Source: Chloracidobacterium thermophilum B (GTDB lineage: Bacteria; Acidobacteriota; Blastocatellia; Chloracidobacteriales; Chloracidobacteriaceae). From it: a DNA stretch of 64,000 bases. Of the stretch, positions 53,095 to 64,000 are shown in pieces. The stretch spans positions 851,501 to 915,500 of the forward strand of contig NC_016024.1 of the NCBI RefSeq assembly GCF_000226295.1, in the 5' to 3' direction. The translations under genes and the position numbers were made by a program. Positions within the stretch are counted from its first letter, which is position 1, and each line of letters opens with the position of its first letter. Below the pieces are notes generated by a model. That model ran no database searches. It was not told where the DNA came from and saw nothing but the letters and a program-made list of their open reading frames with translations.

Positions 53095-54309
53095 CTAACC
53101 TCGCAGGGACCACCAAATGATGCTGCCCAGAAGCACACACGCTATGACGACAGCCACAATGATGACTGTGCGCCAGGTTGCGCTCCGCCGGGGAACTTCA
53201 CGGGCCACGACTGTCTGGGAGGCCATGACGGTATCAACCGGAAGGCTTGGCGGCGGCGGTGGTGGTTCAACCACTTCCGGCGCACTGGGAAGTGCCGGTA
53301 CGGTGATGACCGGTGTGCGCTCTGTCTCCCGCTTGGTCATGGTGGCTGCCAGGCGCACTGCCAGTTCCAGTTCACGGGCAAATTCACTGCCTGACTGCTG
53401 CCGCCGCAGGGGGCTTTTCTCAAGCGCCCGCATGATGACGCGCTCGACATGCGCCGACAGGTCGGGCCGCAGCCGGCGGGGCGAAGGGGGAATCTCGTTG
53501 GCATGCTTGCTCAGGATGACTTTGGATGGGCCGCCGTGAAATGGGGTTTTGCCGGTCAGCATTTCGTAGGTGATGATCCCCAGACTGTAGATGTCTGACC
53601 GGGCATCGAGTTCGAGTCCCTTGGCCTGTTCGGGAGACATGTACTGCGGCGTGCCCATAACCATGTTCTGCGCCGTGAGTGGAGCGCTGTCCGTGGTGTC
53701 TTCCTGTACCTTGGCGATCCCGAAATCAAGCACCTTGACCCGTTCCCGCTCGGCTTCTTCCGTGGGCAGGAGCATGATGTTTTCCGGTTTGAGGTCGCGG
53801 TGAATGACATTCTGGGCATGCGCGGCATCCAGGGCGTCCCCAATCTGCCGTACGATGTGCACCGTCCGTTCGAGCGTAAACGGCCCGTCGGTCTGGATGG
53901 CCCGCTTGAGTGTCGAGCCTTCCAGATACTCCATAACCAGATAGACGTAGCCTTCCTCGCTCGTCCCGAAGTCCGTGACCTGAATGACATTGGCGTGGTC
54001 AATGCGGCTGGCTGCCTGGGCTTCTTTCTGAAACCGCTTGACCGCACGGCGCTGGGCCGCCAGTTCGGCGTGGAGAATCTTGACCGCCCAGAGTTTGCGC
54101 GTCAGGACGTGAGTGCCACGGTACACCGTACACATCCCACCTTCACCAATGCGCGCCGTGAGGTGGTAGCGGTCTATGAAGACCCGCCCTACGAGCGGGT
54201 CTTCGCCCAGTTCTTCTTCATCGGACACCTGGGACAGTGGCCTTCCGTCGTAGGGACAAAAGGCGATGTCTGCCGTGTACGTGCGCCGACATTGCGGACA
54301 GGCTTTCAT
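53095..54309 (-). CDS. Ser/Thr protein kinase with zinc ribbon and C-terminal membrane anchor
   Basis: A 404-residue protein with an N-terminal zinc ribbon (CPQC, then Cys18) and a kinase domain from about 48: GEGGMCTV loop (55-62), Lys77, HRDLKPEN (170-177) and DFG. A Pro-rich spacer follows, then a single membrane helix at about residues 378-402, so the kinase domain faces the cytoplasm. Its ribbon-kinase layout matches the WD40 kinase at 6058-7965 with a different C-terminus. Substrate unknown. Confidence 0.9.
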   Translation of the reverse strand: MKACPQCRRTYTADIAFCPYDGRPLSQVSDEEELGEDPLVGRVFIDRYHLTARIGEGGMCTVYRGTHVLTRKLWAVKILHAELAAQRRAVKRFQKEAQAASRIDHANVIQVTDFGTSEEGYVYLVMEYLEGSTLKRAIQTDGPFTLERTVHIVRQIGDALDAAHAQNVIHRDLKPENIMLLPTEEAERERVKVLDFGIAKVQEDTTDSAPLTAQNMVMGTPQYMSPEQAKGLELDARSDIYSLGIITYEMLTGKTPFHGGPSKVILSKHANEIPPSPRRLRPDLSAHVERVIMRALEKSPLRRQQSGSEFARELELAVRLAATMTKRETERTPVITVPALPSAPEVVEPPPPPPSLPVDTVMASQTVVAREVPRRSATWRTVIIVAVVIACVLLGSIIWWSLRG

Positions 54310-54368
54310 GACTTACACACACTGCGAAAACCCATAGTACAGCAGACGACGCTTGACAGACGAGATGG

Positions 54369-56081
54369 TTACTTGAGGTAAAGCTCCTCGAGATTCCACG
54401 TGGCAGCGGGGTCGAATTTCGCCAGGCGGATGTTCAGCACATTGGAGCGGGCCCCGGCAATGGTGTGTTCCGAGACAAGGTGCAGAACCGGCGTGACCTC
54501 ATTCCAGCTTCGCTGAAAATCGTTATAGAGTTTGCGCCGCTCTTCAATGGTTTTCTGGCGCAGTGCCAGGTCGAAGTTTTTGGCTATTTTCTTGAACCAG
54601 TCGTAGCCCCGCAGGTCCGTTTGCGCGTTGGTAATAACCGGTTCGGCAAAGTAGGGGCGGCTGCCGGTCACAAAGGGCTGAAGGAAGATGGGGTCGGGAA
54701 GTTCCGGCTGAATTTCGACCAGAATCATGTCGAAAACCCCGGAGGTCAACGCTTTCCACCACTTTTCCAGGGGTTGTTCGTCCAGCACGATGTCCAGTCC
54801 GGCCGCGGTCAGGTCCTGTACGATGGACTGCCCGATGGCAACAGCGGTTGGCTCTTTGGGAACAGTGAACTTGAAGCGTACCGGCGTCTTGATCCCGTCA
54901 ATGAGTTTGCCGTCCCGGTAACTGTAGCCGGCGGCCTGCAGGGCCGCTTTGGCCGTTTCCACATTGGGTTCATAGCGGGGTGCATTCGGGTCATACCAGG
55001 TGGTATTGCCGGGGGTGATGAGACCAAAGCAGGGGTCGGCGTTGCCCCCCAGCACGGACGCGGCCAGGCGTTTGCGGTCAATGAGCCGTGAGACAGCTTC
55101 CCGGAAGTCATCATTGAGAAAATGCTTGGCGCGGTTCCGGTCCACCTTGGTCTGGTCAATCCGCGTGTTGCCGACCAGCGTCCACACGCGCAGCGAGCCG
55201 CCGGCATTACGTACCTTGGCCTGTCCCTCCACGGCCTTGGCCTGCTCTGGCAGCAGGTAGTCAATGACATCGTACTTGCCTTCGACGAACCGCTCCGACT
55301 GGGTCTTGCGATCCACCCCCAGGTCATAGACGACTTCGTTGAGGTAGGGCAGCACCGTACCGGCATTGTCCACTTTCCAGTAGTTCGGATTGGCTGCCAG
55401 CCGAAGCTCCTTGTTGGGTGAAAATGATTTGACGACAAAAGGCCCGGAGCAGGCGATTTTGGTCGGGTCATCCGCAACCGTCGGGAAGTTGGTTTTGGAG
55501 ACAATGGGAATCCGGGCAAAGACAAACTTCGCAGCATCAGCCGAGATGGCATCGTTGAATTGAATCTCTACGGTTTGGGCGTCAACGATGCTGAACCTGG
55601 CTTCCCCGCGTTCATTGCCCACGCCGGTTTTGAGCAGGTCGCTCAGGGCAGAGCCAGCCTTGAGAGCTTGTTCGTACGAGAAGACCACATCATCCGGCAC
55701 CAGGGGAGAGCCATCCGAAAAAAAGCACTTGCGGAGCGTCACCCGGTAGGTTTTCCCGTCACCGGCCAGGGAGACCGCCGTGGCCAGACCGCTGTCCTCG
55801 ACAACCTGTTTTTCAAAGTCGTAATCCAGCAGCGTGCCGTAGAGCTTACGCAGGACAGCCAGCGTATCGGGGGTGGAATCCACGAAGGGGTTGAAGGTCA
55901 AAGGTCCAAAGGACAGCGCCAGCCGGAGTGTCCCGCCTTGTTTGCCCGGCTCACATTTGGCCGGCTTGGCATCTGTGCCGGCCATGAGTTTGCGGGAGGC
56001 CGTTCCACATCCCGTCGCCAACGTCAGACAGAGGGAAAGCGCCAGCGAAAGCGCTGTCGCCGCTCGAGTTGTTGTCTGCAT
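54369..56081 (-). CDS. ABC-transporter solute-binding lipoprotein, family 5 (peptide-type)
   Basis: A 570-residue protein. Signal peptide with lipobox LATGC (Cys25), then the bacterial extracellular solute-binding family 5 fold: GGTLRLALSFGPLTFNPF near the start, SDGSPLVPDDVVFSYE and a C-terminal lobe near 400-560. Family 5 proteins capture peptides, nickel or similar ligands. No permease or ATPase gene is adjacent, so its transporter partners must be elsewhere. Confidence 0.88.
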   Translation of the reverse strand: MQTTTRAATALSLALSLCLTLATGCGTASRKLMAGTDAKPAKCEPGKQGGTLRLALSFGPLTFNPFVDSTPDTLAVLRKLYGTLLDYDFEKQVVEDSGLATAVSLAGDGKTYRVTLRKCFFSDGSPLVPDDVVFSYEQALKAGSALSDLLKTGVGNERGEARFSIVDAQTVEIQFNDAISADAAKFVFARIPIVSKTNFPTVADDPTKIACSGPFVVKSFSPNKELRLAANPNYWKVDNAGTVLPYLNEVVYDLGVDRKTQSERFVEGKYDVIDYLLPEQAKAVEGQAKVRNAGGSLRVWTLVGNTRIDQTKVDRNRAKHFLNDDFREAVSRLIDRKRLAASVLGGNADPCFGLITPGNTTWYDPNAPRYEPNVETAKAALQAAGYSYRDGKLIDGIKTPVRFKFTVPKEPTAVAIGQSIVQDLTAAGLDIVLDEQPLEKWWKALTSGVFDMILVEIQPELPDPIFLQPFVTGSRPYFAEPVITNAQTDLRGYDWFKKIAKNFDLALRQKTIEERRKLYNDFQRSWNEVTPVLHLVSEHTIAGARSNVLNIRLAKFDPAATWNLEELYLK

Positions 56082-56226
56082 GTGTCATGGTCGCCGACCG
56101 CCCAGCCACCTGAGAACAATCGCGCCAGCTTGGGGCAGGCGGTGGTGTGTCGAAATGAAATACGGGTACTGCCCGTACCTTTATCAGAGTAGCCGGGAAA
56201 ATGCCACGCTTTGCTTTACAAACCAC

Positions 56227-59019
<2,793 letters not shown>

Positions 59020-59503
59020 GAATGTGCCTTGGGCTGGAAGGAAATCGGGAGAGGTGAAGTAAAATCAGCGTTGCCAAGACCGCTTGCCTGACGTGCCGGA
59101 CGCTTCAGCGGAGAAGTCAGGCCCGGTGGGGGATACTAAGGAATCACCTGGGTGGCGTCAAGAAAGCCTTGGTTTTGTGATTCCCTTGGGAAGCTGCGGT
59201 CGCACCTGCCCGGTTGGTGGTTTGGCTTCCGAGAAATGCCCTTGAAAGCGTTTTTTCGCCTATGCTATGAAACTGGTCACTTCAGGCACATTGCTGCGCT
59301 GGTGCGGGACTTGGATGGCGGATGGCAATAAAATGGAGTTTCAGCCTGGTATCCAAGCCGCGCCTTGTAAGCCGCCAACGTATGAATGACGGAGCTGATG
59401 CTTCGACCGCGTCCACTGGACGAGAGATTATGGCTGCTGATGTAATATGGGAATAGCCAAACCAGGCAGCACGCGCTACCTTTCTCGACGAGGATGGTAA
59501 AAC
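59020..59503. other. intergenic region between divergent secA and mglB
   Basis: About 480 bp without a supported gene. An inverted repeat GGAATCAC / GTGATTCC (59140-59147 and 59177-59184) lies in the middle, and a candidate promoter is listed at 59242-59271. No RNA gene recognised. Confidence 0.6.
59242..59271 (+). promoter_or_regulatory. candidate promoter toward mglB
   Basis: TTGAAA, 18 bases, TATGAA, leaving a leader of about 230 bases before the mglB ATG. The spacer contains a six-T run. Confidence 0.35.
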
Positions 59504-60001
59504 ATGTCAAGTGCCGCGCTGGTGCTCTACGGTGAAGAGTATCAGCAAATCAAGAACATCATTGCCCGCCTGTGTGAAGACGCCAACGCCCGGATGGTGT
59601 TTCTGATCGACAAGAACGGTCAGAAGATCGCCGACCACGGAGATGTTGGCGCCATTGACACCACGAGTCTGGCTTCACTGACCGCCGGCAATGTCGCTGC
59701 CACGGATGCACTGGCGCATCTGGTTGGCGAGAAAGAGTTTCCGGTTCTGTCACACGAGGGGGAACGGGATAACATCCACATCTCGATTGTGGCACAGCGG
59801 GTGATCCTGGTCGTCATCTTTGATGAGCGGTCGAGTTTGGGGCTGGTGCGCCTCCGGGTCAAGCGGGCCGCAACCGATATGGCGGAAGTGCTGGAAGCCA
59901 TCGCCCGCAAGGTCGAGGAAGAAAAGGCCCGTGGCGTCAATCTTGAATCACCCTTTGCCGAAATCACCGAGGACGATATTGACAACTTGTTTTCTGATTG
60001 A
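59504..60001 (+). CDS. mglB: roadblock/LC7-domain protein (MglB-like)
   Basis: A 165-residue protein with the longin/roadblock alpha-beta-alpha fold typical of MglB, the GTPase-activating partner of MglA. The DKNGQKIADHG and FDERSSLGLVRLRV stretches are the expected strands. An acidic C-terminal tail follows. GAGGA precedes the ATG. It is followed after 76 bp by the MglA GTPase; together they set polarity in gliding and twitching bacteria such as Myxococcus. Their use here is inferred. Confidence 0.88.
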   Translation: MSSAALVLYGEEYQQIKNIIARLCEDANARMVFLIDKNGQKIADHGDVGAIDTTSLASLTAGNVAATDALAHLVGEKEFPVLSHEGERDNIHISIVAQRVILVVIFDERSSLGLVRLRVKRAATDMAEVLEAIARKVEEEKARGVNLESPFAEITEDDIDNLFSD

Positions 60002-60077
60002 GAAGGTGTAGAGGAACAACATTTCTACGCCCAAGCGCTTTTTCAGGTTCTGTCTGTAGTGCGAGGAGTGGCTTGCC

Positions 60078-60668
60078 TTGACGTTCATCAATTACGCTGC
60101 CCGTGAAATCAACTGTAAGCTCGTCTATTACGGCCCCGGTCTTGGCGGGAAGACGACGAACCTGCAATATATTTACGACACGACTTCTCCGCAGGCGAAG
60201 GGCAAGCTGATCAGCCTGGCCACGGAAACCGACCGGACGCTGTTTTTTGACTTTCTCCCGCTGGAACTCGGCACCGTACGGGGCTTCAAGACCCGTTTCC
60301 ACCTCTACACCGTGCCGGGACAGGTCTTTTACGACGCCAGCCGCAAGCTGATTCTCAAAGGCGTGGATGGTGTGGTCTTCGTGGCCGACTCGCAGGAAGA
60401 GCGTATGGATGCCAACATCGAGTCGCTCTGGAACCTGGAGCAGAACCTCAAGGCACAGGGCTATGACCTGATGAAAATTCCGTACGTCCTGCAGCTCAAC
60501 AAGCGTGACCTGCCCAGCGCCCTGCCGGTCGAAGAACTCAAAAAAGAACTCATGCGCAAAGGCGAGCCGGTGTTTGAAGCTGTCGCCTACAAGGGCACGG
60601 GTGTTTTCGATACGCTCAAGGCGGTGGCCAAACAGGTACTGGTCGAACTCAAGAAAGGCGGCGGTTAG
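60078..60668 (+). CDS. mglA: MglA-like small GTPase
   Basis: A 196-residue Ras-like GTPase. P-loop GPGLGGKTT (19-27), switch region [13 protein letters not shown] in the G3 position (usually DxxG) and NKRD as G4. The G3 Asp is replaced, as in known MglA proteins. The TTG start at 60078 has GAGGAG at suitable spacing. Downstream there is a strong terminator. It probably partners the mglB product in controlling cell polarity or motility. Confidence 0.93.
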   Translation: MTFINYAAREINCKLVYYGPGLGGKTTNLQYIYDTTSPQAKGKLISLATETDRTLFFDFLPLELGTVRGFKTRFHLYTVPGQVFYDASRKLILKGVDGVVFVADSQEERMDANIESLWNLEQNLKAQGYDLMKIPYVLQLNKRDLPSALPVEELKKELMRKGEPVFEAVAYKGTGVFDTLKAVAKQVLVELKKGGG

Positions 60669-60740
60669 TCCTGATCCAATCCTGATCTGTGGTACGTCCG
60701 GCCCTTCACCGGCCTGGCCGCAGGAAGCAGCGACAGACAC

Positions 60741-60756
60741 AACGGGCATGCCCGTT
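60741..60756. repeat. 16-bp perfect palindrome
   Basis: AACGGGCATGCCCGTT, immediately before the mglA terminator. It may be an operator or a second hairpin that strengthens termination. Confidence 0.6.
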
Positions 60757-60758
60757 TG

Positions 60759-60787
60759 AGGCTTCGGTAGTCAACCGAAGCCTTTTT
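60759..60787 (+). terminator. rho-independent terminator after mglA
   Basis: Stem AGGCTTCGGT / ACCGAAGCCT with a five-base loop, followed by a T run. It ends the mglB-mglA unit, 90 bp after the mglA stop. Confidence 0.88.
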
Positions 60788-60853
60788 CCATTATGGTTGG
60801 CAGTGGTTTGGCCCGGCCATCCATATCCTCACTGTGTGGTAGGACCCCTCATC

Positions 60854-61639
60854 ATGCTTACCGGTAAAAAAGGTGTGATTCTCGGCGTGGCAAATAAGCG
60901 CAGCATCGCCTGGGGGATTGCCCAGGCGACGGCACAGGCCGGTGCAACGCTGGCGCTCAACTACCAGAACGAACGTCTTGAAGCCAACGTCCGTGAACTG
61001 GCGGCCACGCTGGACAATCCGTTCGTCGCCCCCTGTGATGTCACCAGTGACGCCGACATTGCGGCGTTCTTCGAGGCTGTCAAAACCAACTTTGGTACGC
61101 TGGATTTTCTCGTGCATGCCGTGGCCTACGCGCCCAAGGAAGACCTGGAAGGAGCGTTTGTGGACACCTCCCGCGAAGGCTTCCGCATCGCCCATGACAT
61201 CAGCGCCTACTCGCTGACGGCTGTGGCGCGGGCAGCACTGCCCCTGATGAAAGACCACGGCGGCAGCATCGTGACGCTGACGTATCTCGGCAGTGAGCGG
61301 GCTGTCGTCGGATATAACGTCATGGGCGTGGCCAAGGCGGCGCTCGAAGCCAGCGTACGGTATCTGGCGGCCGACCTGGGCCCTTATGGCATTCGTGTCA
61401 ATGCCATTTCTGCCGGCCCCATCAACACGCTTGCGGCACGGGGCATTCAGGGATTTACCAAAATGCTCAAACACCATGCCGCCGTGGCCCCGCTGCGCCG
61501 GCCCACGGAAGTGGCCGAAGTCGCCGACACGGCCCTGTTTCTGGTGTCGCACATGGGGCGTGGCATCACCGGTGAGGTCATTTACGTGGACGGCGGCTAT
61601 CACTGCATCGGCCTTGTGCCCAAGGATGAGCCGGCCTAG
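60854..61639 (+). CDS. fabI: enoyl-[acyl-carrier-protein] reductase FabI
   Basis: A 261-residue short-chain dehydrogenase. NAD site GVANKRSIAWGIA (11-23), and the FabI active-site pattern with Tyr144, Tyr154 and Lys161 (YNVMGVAK). Length and positions match E. coli FabI (Tyr146, Tyr156, Lys163). It reduces the enoyl-ACP double bond in fatty-acid elongation. Start at ATG 60854. The gene after it begins 5 bp downstream, so they are likely co-transcribed. Confidence 0.95.
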   Translation: MLTGKKGVILGVANKRSIAWGIAQATAQAGATLALNYQNERLEANVRELAATLDNPFVAPCDVTSDADIAAFFEAVKTNFGTLDFLVHAVAYAPKEDLEGAFVDTSREGFRIAHDISAYSLTAVARAALPLMKDHGGSIVTLTYLGSERAVVGYNVMGVAKAALEASVRYLAADLGPYGIRVNAISAGPINTLAARGIQGFTKMLKHHAAVAPLRRPTEVAEVADTALFLVSHMGRGITGEVIYVDGGYHCIGLVPKDEPA

Positions 61640-61644
61640 GTCGC

Positions 61645-62283
61645 GTGGATGTGTTGAGAACGTGGCTGGCCCGGACGCGCACACCCATTGATGAGCCGTC
61701 CCTGCCCACCTGGGATGCCCTGCACCCATCCGTGCAGGCCGAGTTGGGCGTGGCGGGGGTGACGGCCACTGACTTTGCCTGGTTTGGTCGGCGGCGGGGC
61801 GACCTGCTCAACTTCTACTGGGCGCTCAAACGCAAGCATCTGTGGCAACACGTCGGGTTCGAGCAGCCGAACCAGGAAGTGGGCTTCAACGGTCTGCGCT
61901 TCCATCCGCGCTACGGAACGGCATCCCTGCTTTCTGATCTGCGCGCTGACGCCACTTTTACCGATCTGCGCCAAACCTGGCGTGGCCGGTTCAACAGCCG
62001 TCTGCATCCAGAGCGATACAACTTCTCGGAAAACGACACGCCCGTGGCGTCGCTGCACTTCAACTTCGACGACGCCGACACAGCCGACGTGCATTTTGAT
62101 TACTTCAATGCGCATGCACCGGGCGGCTGGCCGCTCATCGCCCACGCTTTCTGGGAGTACCCACTCAAATTTCTTGTGGACTACTCGAATGCCGAAGACA
62201 TCCGGCGCTGCCTGCACGCGCGGGACGGATATGATCCCTGGCAGGTCGTCCGCCGGAACTGCGCCCGAAATTTGCTTGCCTGA
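61645..62283 (+). CDS. conserved-looking protein of unknown function
   Basis: A 212-residue soluble protein rich in Phe, Trp, His and Asp. There is a His/Asp-rich central region (FNFDDADTADVHFDYFNAHA) and no recognised domain. The start is GTG at 61645, five bases after the fabI stop, which suggests coupling. The aromatic-rich composition could form a compact globular domain. I give it no function. Confidence 0.65.
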   Translation: MDVLRTWLARTRTPIDEPSLPTWDALHPSVQAELGVAGVTATDFAWFGRRRGDLLNFYWALKRKHLWQHVGFEQPNQEVGFNGLRFHPRYGTASLLSDLRADATFTDLRQTWRGRFNSRLHPERYNFSENDTPVASLHFNFDDADTADVHFDYFNAHAPGGWPLIAHAFWEYPLKFLVDYSNAEDIRRCLHARDGYDPWQVVRRNCARNLLA

Positions 62284-62305
62284 GCTATTTGAGGGTGGAC
62301 GCCGC

Positions 62306-62376
62306 TCACAAAGTCCCTGGCGGGGCCGATTGAAACAGTTTAATCACGCTTTTTTGGTTTTTGTGTCACAAAGTCC
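62306..62376 (+). promoter_or_regulatory. pair of 11-bp direct repeats before the TonB receptor
   Basis: TCACAAAGTCC at 62306-62316 and again at 62366-62376, exactly 60 bp apart. The second copy is 21 bp before the receptor ATG. A T-rich tract lies between them. It may be a regulator-binding pair. Confidence 0.3.
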
Positions 62377-62396
62377 ATCAAGGTCAGACTTGGGTC

Positions 62397-64000
62397 ATGG
62401 CAGTTCGTGTTCCCTGGATTATCAGCTTGTTGGTTCTGGCGCTGTGGTTGTTTTCACCGGTGGGCTACGCCCAGAGCGGTTCAACAACCGGCACGATCAC
62501 CGGGCGGGTCTGCGACGCTTCCGGGGCGGTCATCGGCGGCACGGAAATGGTCTGCCTTCAGGTGGGAACCGGGATACAGCGTACGGTTCAATCCCGTGAG
62601 GACGGCACGTACGAATTTCTCAACCTGCCGCCGGGGGACTACGAACTGCGCGCCCGGGCGGCCGGCTTTGAGGACAGGCGGCAGACCATCCGCCTTTCGC
62701 TTGGCACAACGGCGCTGGTGGTTATCACACTGGCCACGGCTGGGACGACCGACGTTATCGAAGTCGTGGCCGATGCCCGCAATGCGGCTGAATCGGCCAC
62801 GAACATCCGGCAGAATGAAATCCCGGCACTCCCCATCAACCGGCGTGACTTCCTGCAATTTGCCATTACAGCGGCGCGAACTGTCCCGGACAACCTGCCC
62901 GACCAGGGCGCTACGGCAACGTCGGGCATTTCCTTCAATGCCCAGTCACCACGGCTGAACAACCTCACCATTGACGGGCTGGACAACAACGATGCCACGT
63001 CCGGGAGCATCCGCTCGACATTTTCGCAGGAGGCGGTGCGTGAGTTTCAGGTTGTTTCGGATGGCTATTCCGCCGAGTTCGGACGCGCGCTGGGCGGCAT
63101 CATCAACATCATCACAAAGTCCGGCGACAACCAGTTTCGCGGGTCACTCTTTGGCTTCTTTCGCAACGCCGCCCTGAGTGCGCGGGAATCCCTCACGCCC
63201 GGCAAGCCGCCTTTCGAGCAGTACCAGTATGGCCTCACGGCCGGGGGCCCGCTGTGGCGCAACCGGGCGTTTTTCTTTGTGACCGGAGAGCGGCTCAACA
63301 TCAGGCAGAACACCGTCGTGACCATTTCCGACACCGTGCGCGCTGCAGCGCTGCGCAATGGATTTCGGTTCGAGACCGGAAGCATTCCCTTCAGCACCGG
63401 TGGCTCGACGGCCCTTGTCCGGGGGGATTGGCAGATCACACCGGAAGACAACCTCACGGTGCGCTACAACTACGGGGGGCAGGTGAATACGGCTTTTGAA
63501 CCCTTCGGAGGGTTGACCGCCAGCACCTTCACCGGAGAGCAGCGGCTGACCGATCACAACCTGGCCGTCAACAACACATTTGTCAGCCAACAGGCCTTTG
63601 TGGTGGAAAGCCGCTTTCTCTACAGCACCCGCCTGCAGGACATCGGTGCCACCGATCCGGGGCCGCGCATTGCCATCAATGCCCCGGAAGGACAGGTCAT
63701 TTTTGGGAAATCCCTCGTTCTGCCCCAGTTCCGCGACACCCAGACCTACCAGTTTTTCACCTCGGTAGGGTTGGTGCGTGGCCGCCACCAGATGAAATTC
63801 GGCGGGGATGTCCTGCGGGTGGATTCACGGCAGCGCCAGCCGGCCAGTGAAGGTGGTCAGGCTATCTTCTCAGCCGTCAGCCTTGCCGCCTTGGGCGGTC
63901 CGCCCGGCTCGCCGTCCATGTCGGCGCTCCAGGCTTTTGACCCGACATTGCGCACACCCCAGCAGCAGGCGGTGCTGGCACTCATCGGGGCTGGTCTGCC
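62397..64000 (+). CDS. TonB-dependent receptor with carboxypeptidase-regulatory domain, 3' end cut by window
   Basis: Open from the ATG at 62397 to the window end (534 codons visible). Signal peptide about 1-25. A carboxypeptidase-regulatory-like (Ig-like beta) domain follows (about 28-115: ITGRVCDASGAVIGG, EDGTYEFLNLPPGDYEL), then the plug domain around 120-235 (PRLNNLTIDGLDNND, SAEFGRALGGIINI) and the start of a beta barrel. These outer-membrane proteins take up large substrates, often in Acidobacteria; the substrate is unknown. There is no partner SusD-like gene in view. Confidence 0.9.
   Translation, partial: MAVRVPWIISLLVLALWLFSPVGYAQSGSTTGTITGRVCDASGAVIGGTEMVCLQVGTGIQRTVQSREDGTYEFLNLPPGDYELRARAAGFEDRRQTIRLSLGTTALVVITLATAGTTDVIEVVADARNAAESATNIRQNEIPALPINRRDFLQFAITAARTVPDNLPDQGATATSGISFNAQSPRLNNLTIDGLDNNDATSGSIRSTFSQEAVREFQVVSDGYSAEFGRALGGIINIITKSGDNQFRGSLFGFFRNAALSARESLTPGKPPFEQYQYGLTAGGPLWRNRAFFFVTGERLNIRQNTVVTISDTVRAAALRNGFRFETGSIPFSTGGSTALVRGDWQITPEDNLTVRYNYGGQVNTAFEPFGGLTASTFTGEQRLTDHNLAVNNTFVSQQAFVVESRFLYSTRLQDIGATDPGPRIAINAPEGQVIFGKSLVLPQFRDTQTYQFFTSVGLVRGRHQMKFGGDVLRVDSRQRQPASEGGQAIFSAVSLAALGGPPGSPSMSALQAFDPTLRTPQQQAVLALIGAGL

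Overview
The window looks like a chromosome segment of a phototrophic acidobacterium, most likely Chloracidobacterium or a close relative (inference). The basis is a high-G+C genome, a magnesium-chelatase ATPase subunit (bchI), a Rieske/cytochrome b pair whose cytochrome b carries a C-terminal c-type haem domain, a TonB-dependent receptor of the acidobacterial carboxypeptidase-regulatory type, Ser/Thr kinases with zinc-ribbon N-termini, and an MglA/MglB pair. No rRNA, tRNA, CRISPR array, integrase or transposase was recognised. About 50 protein genes are supported.

Layout. 1-8 kb: two tandem TPR-receiver-DUF4388 regulators, a TPR protein, a molybdopterin oxidoreductase and a WD40 Ser/Thr kinase. 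8-11.5 kb: a leftward operon (ComM-like ATPase, hotdog thioesterase, crotonase, S4 RNA-binding protein, small protein). 11.6-16.5 kb: a rightward series (membrane protein, GDSL hydrolase, pgk, recF, TauE/SafE permease). 16.7-25.2 kb: an accessory island, described below. 25.2-34.6 kb: a conserved unknown protein, the DNA polymerase III delta-prime subunit, 2-oxoacid dehydrogenase E1-beta and E2, a large glycosyltransferase-like membrane protein, an HD-GYP protein and a zinc-ribbon membrane protein. 34.9-40.2 kb: a receiver protein, a CoA-transferase, a second molybdopterin oxidoreductase and a secreted collagen-like Gly-rich protein. 40.2-48.9 kb: an acid phosphatase, bchI, thiE, galE, RNase H, a histidine phosphatase, phenylalanine hydroxylase and the cytochrome b/Rieske operon. 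48.9-64 kb: signal peptidase I, an M16-like protein, PhoD, a Ser/Thr kinase, a peptide-binding lipoprotein, secA, mglB-mglA, fabI, an unknown gene and a TonB receptor cut by the window end.

The most interesting region is the island at 16.7-25.2 kb. Four tightly coupled genes encode (1) a 1122-residue PD-(D/E)XK nuclease fused to an adenine-type DNA methyltransferase, like a single-chain type IIG restriction enzyme, (2) a NurA-family nuclease, (3) a HerA/FtsK-family ATPase with an unusual Walker A motif, and (4) a second, separate DNA methyltransferase. A 32-bp perfect direct repeat brackets the cassette. Just upstream of the operon lies a decayed second copy of the last methyltransferase. I read this as a mobile restriction-modification system coupled to a HerA-NurA resection engine. 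The protein-family assignments rest on motifs in the translated sequence; the anti-phage role is inference.

How genes work together. The Rieske and cytochrome b-c genes form one operon, with an operator-like site upstream and a strong terminator downstream, and encode a quinol-oxidising complex. The cytochrome b haem-histidine spacing is of the b6f kind. BchI commits the cell to bacteriochlorophyll synthesis, but its partner subunits are not here. MglB and MglA form a GTPase/regulator pair. The E1-beta and E2 genes form part of a 2-oxoacid dehydrogenase whose E1-alpha and E3 must be encoded elsewhere.
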